A DNA stretch of 64,000 nt, from contig NZ_JAGPXE010000015.1 of the NCBI RefSeq assembly GCF_018070075.1, positions 1-64,000 on the forward strand, written 5' to 3'. This DNA is from Saccharopolyspora endophytica. Lineage in GTDB: Bacteria > Actinomycetota > Actinomycetes > Mycobacteriales > Pseudonocardiaceae. Shown piece by piece: positions 1-8,418 of the stretch; position 1 is the first letter of the stretch; each line of letters starts with the position of its first letter. The notes beneath the pieces are model-generated. The model saw nothing but the letters and a program-made list of their open reading frames with translations, did no database searches and was not told the origin of the DNA. Made by a program: the position numbers and the translations under genes.

Positions 1-189
1 CCGGTCCTCGTCGTCATCCTGCGATGCTGTCGTGTCGCCGTCGGTCACGATGATCCCCTTCCAGCCGAAAGCGGACGCTTCCAGCCTGTCGGATCACCGC
101 CCCACACACAAAGATCAGGACACTCCCTTTCCACTGAAGCCGGGGACCGGATTTCAGTGGGAATCGGGGTCCTGGTGCTGCCGGTCCGG

Positions 190-345
190 GGTTCGTCGGG
201 AGAGGTGCGCCGGGTTCAGGGTCGGGGTGCCGGGCTCGGGTACCGGCAGTGCTCCGGTGGGGCGCGGGGGTGTTGCGGGGTCCGGGTCGGGTTCGGGGTG
301 CTGCGGTGGGGTGCCTGGTTCGGGGTCGGGTGGGGTTTCTCGTCG
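190..345. repeat. G-rich tract upstream of the first gene
   Basis: The + strand carries a dense series of GGG and GGGG runs separated by one to six bases, such as GGGGTCGGGTGGGG near 322. No gene with convincing content covers it; the open frames here are composition artefacts. Bases 1-447 otherwise show nothing I recognise. The tract could fold as a G-quadruplex or be simple low-complexity spacer. It lies about 100 bases before the regulator start at 448. Confidence 0.5.
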
Positions 346-447
346 TGCTGGTGTGGGATTCGGGAATAAGCTGGTGGTAGTCCCTGGAGCAGCGTGGAAT
401 CCGCCGATTCCCCGGTCGGCTCGGTGGGAGACCAAAGGCGGTCTTGT

Positions 448-1842
448 ATGGCAGAGGTGCACCGGCTGGACCCGATGTCCCGCGTCCCCGGCAACACCAC
501 CGTGTACGGGGCGTGGGAACGCTTCGTGCGCGGGGAGGACGACCTCCGCGGCGTGCGGCCGGAAGTGGCGATCTCCTGGCACCGCTGCCGCGACCAGTAC
601 CGCGTCGATCCCGGCCTCACCAAGGCCCCGATCGCCGTGGCGGAGGTCGACCACACGCTCGAACACGACGTCGTGTTCGCCGAACTGGGGTTCCGCGCGG
701 CGTCGGTGGCGCACGAGGTGAGCAACAGCGGCGGCGTGGTGACCGTCGCCGACGCCACGGGCCGGATACTGGCCGAGTGGGGCGATCCGGCCACCCGCGA
801 GATCGCCGCCGAAGCCAACCTGTCGACCTGGTTCTGCTGGTCGGAGCAGGCAACGGGCACCAACGGCATGGGAACAGCGCTGGAGTCGCACGCGCCGGTC
901 GTGGTCCGCGGCGCCGAGCACTGGTGCCAGGCGTTCCACGACTGGACCTGCGCGGGCGTGGCGGTGCGGGACGTGGTGACGCGCGAGCCGATCGCGGTGC
1001 TCAACATCTCCTGCTGGCGCAGCGAACCACCGACCTCGGCGGGCGCCTGGCTGAGCAACGCCGCCACCCGCACCCAGCGCACGCTCGTGCAGCGCGCCAA
1101 GGACGGCAGCGCTGAGCTGATCGCGGCCTTCCAGCACGCCCGTTCCCGCTCAGTCGTGGCGCTGGCCGCGCTGGACCCGGCGGGACGCGTCGTGATCGCC
1201 GACGACACCGCAGGCGTGCTGCTCGGCGTGCCGAGCTCGACGCCCGCGACCGATCCGGCGGTGCGGTGGAACCCGAGGCTGCCCGAGGTGATCAAGGCCG
1301 CCCGCTACGCCGTCAAGCAGGCGTCCCGCGACCCCGACTGGATCGGCACGACGCAGGTCCACACCCACCTCAGCGACGAACCCAGCTCGGTGAGCATCCG
1401 GCCGGTGTTCCTGTCCGGGCACCTGGTCGGCACCCTGTTCTCCTTCGGCGTCGCCGAGGGCGAGCAGCTGCCGCGCGTCGAAGGCGGTGCGAACCACCGC
1501 GGCAGGCCGGACCGGATCGTGGCGATGCGGGAGAACCGGATGGTGCTGCTGCGGCTTTCGGAGGTCGCCTTCGCCGAGTCGGAGGGCAACGACGTCTGGC
1601 TGTCCACCGACCAGGGACGGTTGCGCGCCGCCTCCGGCAGCCTCGACAAGCTCGAAGCCGAGCAGGGCGACGCCGGATTCCTGCGAGTGCACCGCCGGTA
1701 CGTGGTCAACGTGGGACGCGTCCGCGAGGTCGAACGCCGGTGCAAGGGCGAACTGCTGCTGGTGATGGACACCGGCGCGGACGCGATGGTGCCGGTCTCC
1801 CGGCGCAACGCCCCTGCCGTGCGGCGGGCGCTGGACATCTGA
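448..1842 (+). CDS. GAF-domain sensor with C-terminal LytTR DNA-binding domain
   Basis: Predicted one-protein transcriptional regulator of 464 aa. The N-terminal two thirds resemble the sensor half of AcoR/DhaR-type activators, with a GAF-like core near residues 60-210 and signatures such as GTNGMGTALESH and HDWTCAGVAVRD. The last ~110 residues (about 355-464) form a LytTR domain, with FLRVHRRYVVNVGRV as the typical core. No receiver, AAA+ or Fis-type HTH is present, so this is not a sigma-54 activator. The ATG at 448 was chosen because AAAGG lies about 10 bases upstream; an in-frame ATG at 475 is the alternative. katG begins 22 bases after the stop, so the pair is probably one transcript and katG is the likely target. 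The ligand cannot be read from sequence. Confidence 0.8.
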   Translation: MAEVHRLDPMSRVPGNTTVYGAWERFVRGEDDLRGVRPEVAISWHRCRDQYRVDPGLTKAPIAVAEVDHTLEHDVVFAELGFRAASVAHEVSNSGGVVTVADATGRILAEWGDPATREIAAEANLSTWFCWSEQATGTNGMGTALESHAPVVVRGAEHWCQAFHDWTCAGVAVRDVVTREPIAVLNISCWRSEPPTSAGAWLSNAATRTQRTLVQRAKDGSAELIAAFQHARSRSVVALAALDPAGRVVIADDTAGVLLGVPSSTPATDPAVRWNPRLPEVIKAARYAVKQASRDPDWIGTTQVHTHLSDEPSSVSIRPVFLSGHLVGTLFSFGVAEGEQLPRVEGGANHRGRPDRIVAMRENRMVLLRLSEVAFAESEGNDVWLSTDQGRLRAASGSLDKLEAEQGDAGFLRVHRRYVVNVGRVREVERRCKGELLLVMDTGADAMVPVSRRNAPAVRRALDI

Positions 1843-1864
1843 AGGCGCCGGAGGGAGGTGCGCG

Positions 1865-4066
1865 ATGCCGGAGAACCCCGATGCCGTGGCGGTCACGCGC
1901 AACTACGACCAGAGCGTGCGGCGGCGCGTCGAGAGCGCCCGGAACCACCCGGCGGCGGGCGGGGACAACCGCGACTGGTGGCCGCACCGGCTCGACCTGC
2001 GGATCCTGGCCAAGCACCACCCCGCGGCCAACCCGTTGGGTCCGGACTTCGACTACCCGGCCGAGTTCGCGAAGCTCGACCTCGACGCCGTGGCCCGCGA
2101 CATCGACGAGGTCCTGACGACCTCGCAGGACTGGTGGCCGGCCGACTTCGGCCACTACGGGCCGCTGGTGCTGCGCATGGCGTGGCACAGCGCCGGCACC
2201 TACCGCATCAGCGACGGCCGAGGCGGGGCGAGCACGGGGATGCAGCGCTTCGCGCCGACCAACAGCTGGCCCGACAACCGCAACCTCGACAAGGCCCGGC
2301 GCCTGCTGTGGCCGGTCAAGCAGAAGTACGGCCGCAACATCTCCTGGGCCGATCTCATGGTCTTCGCGGGCAACCGCGCGTTGGAATCCATGGGCTTCAC
2401 CACGCTGGGCTTCGCCGGAGGCCGCGAGGACGTGTGGGAATCCGAAGCCGACGTCTACTGGGGCCCGGAGCGCACCTGGCTCGCCGACGAGCGCCACACC
2501 GGCGTCCGCGACCTCCAGCAACCCCTCGCGGCCGACGAGATGGGCCTGATCTACGTCGACCCGCAGGGACCCTCGACGCTGCCCGACCCCATCGCCGCGG
2601 GCAAGGCCATCCGCACGACGTTCGGGCGGATGGCGATGAACGACGAGGAGACCGTCGCGCTCATCGTCGGCGGGCACACCTTCGGCAAGTCCCACGGAGC
2701 CGCCGATCCCGCCCGTCACCTGGGTCCTGAGCCGGAAGGCGCGGGGCTGGAGGAGCAGGGGCTGGGTTGGAGGAGCGGCCACGGCACCGGCACGGGTGCC
2801 GATGCCATCTCCAGCGGCCTGGAGGGGATCTGGACCCCGACGCCCACCCGGTGGGACAACTCGTTCCTGGAGACGCTGTTCTCCTACGAGTGGGAGGTCG
2901 TGCTCAGCCCGGCCGGGCTCTGGCAGTGGGTGCCCCGCGAGGGCCGAGGGCGCGGAGCCGTTCCCGACCCCCACGACCCGTCGGCGACCCGCACGCCCAC
3001 GATGCTGACCACCGACCTGGCGCTGCAGGAGGACCCCGCCTACGAGAAGATCGCCCGCCGCTTCCTCGCCAGGCCTGACGAGCTGGCCGACGCCTTCGCG
3101 CACGCCTGGTTCAAGCTCACCCACATCGACATGGGACCCCGGCAGCGCTACCTCGGACCACTGGTCCCGGCGGAGTGGTTGATCTGGCAGGACCCCGTGC
3201 CCGAAGCCGACCACGACCCCGTCGACGCCGACGACATCGCCCGGCTCAAGACCCGAATCCTCGACCACGGCATTCCCGTGCCGCAGCTGGTGTTCACCGC
3301 CTGGGCGTCAGCGGCGACCTACCGCGACAGCGACAAGCGGGGTGGCGCGAACGGGGCTCGCATCCGGCTGGCGCCGCAACGCGACTGGCAGGTCAACGAT
3401 CCCGACACCACCGGGCCCGTGATCGCCGCCCTGGAGGGTGTCCAGGAGCGGTTCAACACCGAACAGACCGGGGGGAAACGGGTTTCGCTGGCCGATCTCA
3501 TCGTCCTCGCCGGCTGCGCGGCCATCGAACACGCATCCGACGGCGTCCGCGTGCCCTTCACGCCAGGGCGCACCGACGCCACCCAGGAGTGGACCGACGT
3601 CGACTCCTTCGCCGCGCTCGAGCCCACCGCCGACGGATTCCGCAACCACACCGGCCCGCACGCTCCGCTGCCCGCCGAGCACCTCCTCGTCGACCGCGCC
3701 AACCAGCTCACGCTCAGCGCGCCCGAGATGACCGCGCTCATCGGCGGACTCCGCGCGCTCAACGCCAACCACCACCGGTCACCGCTCGGCGTCCTCACCA
3801 CCCGGCCCGGGAGGCTCAGCAACGACTTCTTCACCAACCTCCTCGACATGAGCACCGAATGGGCTCCTGAATCAGGCACTTTCGAGGGAAAAGACCGGGC
3901 GACCGGTCGCGTTCGGTGGACTGCGAGCCGAGTGGACCTCACCTTCGGGTCGAATTCCGAGCTGCGCGCGATCGCCGAGGTCTACGCCAGTGACGAAGCG
4001 ACGTTCGTGCACAACTTCACCCGTGCCTGGGACAAGGTCATGAACCTCGGCAGGTTCGGTGTCTGA
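1865..4066 (+). CDS. katG: Catalase-peroxidase KatG
   Basis: Bifunctional haem catalase and peroxidase (733 aa), a cytoplasmic enzyme that removes hydrogen peroxide. Both halves of the duplicated family are present and the length is normal. The distal triad is R104, W107, H108 in the motif RMAWHSAGTYR. The Trp-Tyr-Met adduct needed for catalase activity is conserved as W107, Y230 (MGLIYVDP) and M256 (FGRMAMND). The proximal haem ligand is H271 in GGHTFGKSHG. A GGGAGG ribosome site precedes the ATG. It lies 22 bases after the GAF-LytTR gene, an unusual partner because actinobacterial katG is more often paired with furA, and no Fur gene is nearby. Confidence 0.97.
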   Translation: MPENPDAVAVTRNYDQSVRRRVESARNHPAAGGDNRDWWPHRLDLRILAKHHPAANPLGPDFDYPAEFAKLDLDAVARDIDEVLTTSQDWWPADFGHYGPLVLRMAWHSAGTYRISDGRGGASTGMQRFAPTNSWPDNRNLDKARRLLWPVKQKYGRNISWADLMVFAGNRALESMGFTTLGFAGGREDVWESEADVYWGPERTWLADERHTGVRDLQQPLAADEMGLIYVDPQGPSTLPDPIAAGKAIRTTFGRMAMNDEETVALIVGGHTFGKSHGAADPARHLGPEPEGAGLEEQGLGWRSGHGTGTGADAISSGLEGIWTPTPTRWDNSFLETLFSYEWEVVLSPAGLWQWVPREGRGRGAVPDPHDPSATRTPTMLTTDLALQEDPAYEKIARRFLARPDELADAFAHAWFKLTHIDMGPRQRYLGPLVPAEWLIWQDPVPEADHDPVDADDIARLKTRILDHGIPVPQLVFTAWASAATYRDSDKRGGANGARIRLAPQRDWQVNDPDTTGPVIAALEGVQERFNTEQTGGKRVSLADLIVLAGCAAIEHASDGVRVPFTPGRTDATQEWTDVDSFAALEPTADGFRNHTGPHAPLPAEHLLVDRANQLTLSAPEMTALIGGLRALNANHHRSPLGVLTTRPGRLSNDFFTNLLDMSTEWAPESGTFEGKDRATGRVRWTASRVDLTFGSNSELRAIAEVYASDEATFVHNFTRAWDKVMNLGRFGV

Positions 4067-4211
4067 GCGGTAGTTCCGGCCTTGCGAGCGGTACGGGCGC
4101 CCGGTCCGGCGGTCTCCGGTTTTGGCCACCCCGCACCCGGCGTAATGTCCGATTCGGTACAGGGAAATTGGTTTGACCCACTGCTGTTCTCCCTCGCACA
4201 CCTGACTTTCT

Positions 4212-4237
4212 CGAACCGCTTTCACGAATTCGGTTCG
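4212..4237. promoter_or_regulatory. Inverted repeat upstream of the PQQ operon
   Basis: CGAACCG and CGGTTCG form a perfect 7-base inverted repeat around a 12-base spacer, 57 bases before the start at 4294. It sits in the 227-base gap after katG. It could be an operator for the PQQ operon or a weak katG terminator; no T-run follows. Confidence 0.35.
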
Positions 4238-4293
4238 CAGCACATCATCTTCGGGTGCGTTCGGGAGACGGATTCACGAGGAGGTGAGGTCCG

Positions 4294-4755
4294 ATGACGA
4301 CAGCGAAGGAACGCACCGACATGCTCAACGCGGTCGGTCTGGACGTCCAGAACGGGGCGACGATCGGCCGGGTGCTCGGCACCGGGAACATCGAACAGGC
4401 CACCGAACGGGCCGACGGCACGATGGAGGCCACGGTTCGCATCGAACCGGACGAGATCGCTTGGGATCCTTCGATCCTGATCCTCCCGCACGGCGGCGAC
4501 CTCGAGCTGACGCTCATCAACGACGACCTGAACACCCACTGCGCGCTGCTGCCCAGCAACGGCGACAGCAAGTTCATCTGGCTGGTCAACCACTCCAAGG
4601 GCATGGCCAAGCTCAACCTGGATGGCCCCGGCTACTACTGGTTCAGCTCCCCCACCGGCAACGACGAGGGCCGCGGCCTCACCGGCGCCATCGTCGTGCT
4701 CGGCGAAGTACCGCCGGAAGCCCGCCTCGACCGCCCCGACCAGCCGCGCCCGTAG
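4294..4755 (+). CDS. Cupredoxin-like PQQ-associated protein (MSMEG_3727 type)
   Basis: A 153-aa protein resembling the small MSMEG_3727-type family that is annotated as PQQ-associated (family recalled from memory). Residues ~45-140 read as a cupredoxin-like beta sandwich: a DLELTLINDDLNTHC strand pair and a GYYWFSS...GLTGAIVV end. The type-1 copper ligands expected near the C-terminus (Cys-x-x-x-x-His-x-x-x-x-Met) are absent, so copper binding is doubtful. There is no signal peptide. It lies 13 bases before the PQQ dehydrogenase with GGGAGG between them, so the two are surely co-transcribed. It may serve as an electron-transfer or assembly partner of that enzyme. Confidence 0.75.
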   Translation: MTTAKERTDMLNAVGLDVQNGATIGRVLGTGNIEQATERADGTMEATVRIEPDEIAWDPSILILPHGGDLELTLINDDLNTHCALLPSNGDSKFIWLVNHSKGMAKLNLDGPGYYWFSSPTGNDEGRGLTGAIVVLGEVPPEARLDRPDQPRP

Positions 4756-4768
4756 GGAGGACCGAACC

Positions 4769-6469
4769 ATGACCGTGGAATACGTGGACGCCGGTGAGGC
4801 GATCAACCAGGGCATGCTGACCAGCGCGCCCCGGAACGCACCGGACGTGGCGATGAGCGTCGGATACGAACGGCTGCTCGACGCGCGTTCCGAAGCGCAC
4901 AACTGGCTCACCTACTACGGCGCGTACGACGGGCAGCGCTACAGCCTGCTCGACGAGATCAACACCGAGAACGTCAAGAGCATCGGCCCCACCTGGATCT
5001 TCCAGGCGGGCACCGCCGGCATGATCGCCGGTGCGTCGACCTACGCGTTCGAAGCGACGCCGCTGGTCGTCGACGGCGTCATGTACGTCTCCGGCTGGGA
5101 CGGCTGGGTGTGGGCCCTCAACGCCAAGACCGGTGAGCAGCTGTGGCGCTACAAGCACGCCGTGCCCTACGACGTGTCGCTGTGCTGCGGCAACGTCAAC
5201 CGCGGTGTCGCGGTGGCCAAGGGCAAGGTCTTCACCGTGACGCCCAACGCCCACCTCCTCGCGCTCGACGCCGTCACGGGCGAGAAGCTCTGGGACAAGA
5301 CCACCGGCGACGTGCGGGCCGGGGAGAGCGCGACGCTCGCTCCGCTGATCGTCAAGGGCATGGTCATCGTCGGCAGCTCGGGCGGCGAGTTCGGCGTGCG
5401 CGGCCACCTGGACGCCTTCGACCTGGAGTCCGGCGAGCACCGCTGGCGCTGCTACACGATCCCGAAGCCGGGCGAGCCGGGTTCGGACACCTGGCCGGCC
5501 GACGGCGAGGCGTGGGCGCGCGGCGGCGCCAACCCGTGGGTCACCGCCACGTTCGACCCGGAGACCAACCTGCTGTACGCGGGGACGGGCAACCCGGCAC
5601 CCGACTTCGACGGCGCGGTCCGCGAGGGCGACAACCTCTACACCGACAGCGTCATCGCGGTCGACGTCGACGCGGGCGAGATCCGCTGGCACTACCAGTG
5701 CACCCCGCACGACGTGTGGGACTACGACAGCACCATGGAGAACATCCTGTTCGACCAGGACGGGCGCAAGATGCTCGGCCACTTCGACAAGAACGGCTAC
5801 TTCTTCGTGCTCGACCGCACCAACGGCGAGCTGATCTCGGTCACGCCCTACGTGGACCGGATCGACTGGGGCACCATCACCCGCGACGGCAAGGTGACGC
5901 CCAGGAAGTACCCGGACGCCGAAGGCGAACCGGTCCACTTCTACCCCGGCCCGGCCGGTGCGAAGGAGTGGACGCACGCCGCCTACAGCCCGCGCACCGA
6001 GCTGTTCTACGTCCCGGTGCAGGACGTCGGCGCCACCGCCACGCGACGTCGCCGCGAGTTCCGCGAAGGAATCCCCTACTGGGGCGCGGGAGTCCAGGTC
6101 GACGCCGACGACATGCGCGGATGCATCAGCGCTTTCGACTCCAAGGGCGAGGAGAAGTGGCGCTGGCGCAACAACCTGCCGATGTGCTCCTCGGTGCTGA
6201 CCACGGCCGGAGACCTCGTCTTCGCCGGCACGCCCTCGGGCGAGTTCGTCGCCCTGGACGCCCGCAACGGCGAGAAGCTGTGGGAGTTCCAGTGCGGTAG
6301 CGGCCACCACGGCAGCCCCATGACCTACTCGGTCGACGACAAGCAGTACGTCGCCGTACCGGTCGGCTGGGGCGGCTGGATCGAGGGCTTCCTCCCGGGA
6401 ATGCTCGGAGCCGGCCACGGCAGCGCCCTCATCGTCTTCGCGCTGCCGGACATCCCGGCCATGCGCTAG
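4769..6469 (+). CDS. PQQ-dependent alcohol dehydrogenase, lanthanide-type signature
   Basis: Quinoprotein dehydrogenase of the methanol/ethanol family (566 aa), a beta-propeller built of tryptophan-docking repeats such as NAKTGEQLWRY. The vicinal disulfide that covers PQQ is C139-C140 (SLCCGNVNRG). Probable metal ligands are E207 (SSGGEFGVRG), N275 (GTGNPAPDF) and catalytic D318 in HDVWDYD. D320, two residues after D318, matches the extra aspartate that marks lanthanide-dependent XoxF-like enzymes; calcium MxaF has Ala there. Unlike classical family members it has no visible signal peptide and no cytochrome domain. The ATG at 4769 follows GGGAGG; the frame stays open upstream only by chance. 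No pqq biosynthesis genes are in the window. The substrate is unknown. Confidence 0.9.
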   Translation: MTVEYVDAGEAINQGMLTSAPRNAPDVAMSVGYERLLDARSEAHNWLTYYGAYDGQRYSLLDEINTENVKSIGPTWIFQAGTAGMIAGASTYAFEATPLVVDGVMYVSGWDGWVWALNAKTGEQLWRYKHAVPYDVSLCCGNVNRGVAVAKGKVFTVTPNAHLLALDAVTGEKLWDKTTGDVRAGESATLAPLIVKGMVIVGSSGGEFGVRGHLDAFDLESGEHRWRCYTIPKPGEPGSDTWPADGEAWARGGANPWVTATFDPETNLLYAGTGNPAPDFDGAVREGDNLYTDSVIAVDVDAGEIRWHYQCTPHDVWDYDSTMENILFDQDGRKMLGHFDKNGYFFVLDRTNGELISVTPYVDRIDWGTITRDGKVTPRKYPDAEGEPVHFYPGPAGAKEWTHAAYSPRTELFYVPVQDVGATATRRRREFREGIPYWGAGVQVDADDMRGCISAFDSKGEEKWRWRNNLPMCSSVLTTAGDLVFAGTPSGEFVALDARNGEKLWEFQCGSGHHGSPMTYSVDDKQYVAVPVGWGGWIEGFLPGMLGAGHGSALIVFALPDIPAMR

Positions 6470-6570
6470 GCGATCCCGAACCCGGCCCCGGGAGTGGGAG
6501 TTTCCTCGGAAGCCTCCACCCCGGGGCCGAGTCGTGCCATGCTCGCCGGACCCGGATCGAGGAGGAGCAG

Positions 6571-7362
6571 GTGCCGATCGCGCAGCGCAGCGGAATGAAG
6601 ATCGCCTACGAGGTCGTCGGTGACGGGCCACCGCTGGTGCTGCACCCGGGCATGTTCCAGACCGGCGAGCAGTGGACCAAGGCCGGTTACACCTCGGTTC
6701 TCGCGACCACCCACACGGTGATCACGGTCGATCCGCTCGGGCTCGGCGCGAGCTCCGCCCCGGTGACGCCCGCCGACTACTCGCTGGCCCGCCGCGCGGA
6801 GTCCGTCACAACCGTCCTCGACGACCTCGGCCTGGGCGCGGCCGCGTTCTGGGGCTACTCGCTCGGCGCCTTGACCGGCTACGCCGTCGCGGTGCACGCG
6901 CCGGAGCGGCTCACCCGCCTGATCGCCGGCGCCTTCGACCCGATCAACGGCTTCCGCTCGGCGGTCGAGGCCATGCTCGACGACCTTGGGCTTCCCGCCG
7001 ACACCGATCCCTGGCCGCTGATGCAGCAGGGCGCGCGCACCAACCCCGCGTACGCGGCCGTCATCGACGCCGTCGGCCCCGAGGCGCTGCGGGCGAACTA
7101 CGAGGCCTTCCGCCACGAACCTGGCGTGCACGAGTCGCTGGAGCGCAGCCCCGTCCCGCTGCTGATGTACGCGGGCACTGCCGATCCCTGGCACGAACCC
7201 ATGCGCGCCTTCGCGACCCGGACCAGCACGCCGTTCGCCTCCATCCCGGACGCCGACCACGTCCAGGCCTGGCGCAGCACCGCCGAGGTCCTGACCCACG
7301 CCCACCCGTTCCTCACCCGCGGTCAGTTCTGGTCCGAGTTGAACGGGCAGAGCGGGCGATGA
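6571..7362 (+). CDS. Alpha/beta hydrolase
   Basis: Cytoplasmic alpha/beta-fold hydrolase, 263 aa. The nucleophile elbow is GYSLG, the acid is probably the Asp of GTADPWH and the catalytic His lies in DADHVQAW. The oxyanion loop is LHPGMF. The family includes esterases, lipases and peroxidase-like members, so the substrate cannot be assigned. The GTG at 6571 was chosen because GGAGGAG sits 5-10 bases upstream. It starts about 100 bases after the PQQ dehydrogenase on the same strand and may be in the same transcript. Confidence 0.85.
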   Translation: MPIAQRSGMKIAYEVVGDGPPLVLHPGMFQTGEQWTKAGYTSVLATTHTVITVDPLGLGASSAPVTPADYSLARRAESVTTVLDDLGLGAAAFWGYSLGALTGYAVAVHAPERLTRLIAGAFDPINGFRSAVEAMLDDLGLPADTDPWPLMQQGARTNPAYAAVIDAVGPEALRANYEAFRHEPGVHESLERSPVPLLMYAGTADPWHEPMRAFATRTSTPFASIPDADHVQAWRSTAEVLTHAHPFLTRGQFWSELNGQSGR

Positions 7363-7396
7363 TCGTGGACGGTCGGGACCGGAACCGCCGTCACGG
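7361..7396. terminator. Bidirectional hairpin between convergent genes (repeat family 2)
   Basis: The 28-base gap between the convergent stops at 7362 and 7391 is filled by a palindromic element containing GGACGGTCGGGACCGGAACC. Its arms GACGGT and ACCGcCGTC can pair. The same sequence recurs at 36172-36200 (reversed) and 44294-44332, each time past a stop codon. A shared terminator for the hydrolase and deacetylase genes is the simplest reading. Confidence 0.55.
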
Positions 7397-8077
7397 AAGT
7401 TCGTCGGGGGCGACCGCTTGACCGGTGCGCGGGGAGATCGCTCCCGGGCAGAGCCCCTTGCCCTCCAGGACCTCCGCGATCCTGGGGATCGCTTCGAGGG
7501 TGTTGGGCGCCCAGTCGTGCATGAGGATGACCTGGCCGTCGGTGAGGCGGGCGTTGGCCTCCACGATCTGGTCGACCGTGGCGTTGTTCCAGTCCAGGGA
7601 GTCGACGTCCCAGATGATCTCGGTGAGGCCGTGGGACGCGGCGACCTCGTGCAGGGTCTCGTCGGTCTCGCCGTAGGGCGGGCGGAACAGGTTCGGGGTC
7701 CCGCCACCCACGCCGGCGATGGCCGTCTGCGCGCGTGAGATCTCATCGTCCATTTCGGACCGGGTCAGCCGCGTCATGTGCTGGTGGCCGTAGCTGTGGT
7801 TGCCGACCCACATCCCCGCGTCGACCTGCTCCGCCACCAGCGCGGGGTGGGCATCGGCGCTGTCACCGCGGTTGAACATCGTTGCGCGCAGGCCGTTCTG
7901 CCGCAGAACGTCCAGCAGTTCCGCGGTGGTGTCGCCGGGCCCGTCGTCGAAGGTGAGCCCGACGTAGCCCGAGCACGTGGGCTGAGCGGAGGCCGTCGCA
8001 GGGGCCACCAGAACCGCCGCCACCAGGACCGCACCGGCGACGCCTCCGCGCGCCCTCGTTCTCGCTGGCATGCCCAC
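7391..8077 (-). CDS. Secreted polysaccharide deacetylase (NodB / CE4)
   Basis: Metal-dependent deacetylase of carbohydrate esterase family 4, probably acting on chitin oligomers, xylan or peptidoglycan outside the cell. An N-terminal signal peptide (AVLVAAVLVAPATASA) ends near residue 31. The NodB motifs are all present: TFDDGP (catalytic Asp and metal Asp), NHSYGH (metal histidines), RPPYG, and a late LMHD motif with the catalytic histidine. The 228-aa length matches small single-domain members. The start is either the GTG at 8077 or the ATG at 8071; GAGAGG favours the ATG slightly. It is divergent from the MHS transporter. Confidence 0.92.
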   Translation of the reverse strand: MGMPARTRARGGVAGAVLVAAVLVAPATASAQPTCSGYVGLTFDDGPGDTTAELLDVLRQNGLRATMFNRGDSADAHPALVAEQVDAGMWVGNHSYGHQHMTRLTRSEMDDEISRAQTAIAGVGGGTPNLFRPPYGETDETLHEVAASHGLTEIIWDVDSLDWNNATVDQIVEANARLTDGQVILMHDWAPNTLEAIPRIAEVLEGKGLCPGAISPRTGQAVAPDELP

Positions 8078-8418
8078 CGCATCCTCTCGACCGCGCTGAC
8101 GGGAGATCCGACCGACCGAGTATGCGGTGGCGTCGAGGCACGGTCAAACACTTGTTTTCGAAATGGTTTCGGACCTGGAAACGTCCAACGCCTCACTTTC
8201 ACGACGTTTTCACGTTGAAGCGCAACCACTTCGAGTTGACCCAGCCGAAGGAGACGGCCGAGCGGCGTAAGGATCGGTCAGTTTTCCGAAACTTTCTCAT
8301 CCGGATGCGGTCGAGAAGTACCTCTTGTGATGATTCGCCCGGATCGCTACCGTCCCTAAAACTTACACCGTTAGTTATCTGGGTCACAGCCGCCTCAACT
8401 CCCCCGGAGGTCGACCGA
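8078..8418. promoter_or_regulatory. Divergent promoter region, deacetylase / MHS transporter
   Basis: 341 bases without a gene. The sequence is clearly richer in A and T than the neighbours, as expected of promoters. Near 8358 AACT and AGTT flank nine bases (AACTTACACCGTTAGTT), a possible operator about 45 bases before the transporter start. No riboswitch or terminator was recognised. Confidence 0.4.

Noticed and set aside
1706..3268. 520-codon frame opposite katG
   Set aside because: KatG on the other strand has complete family motifs throughout; the antisense product has none.
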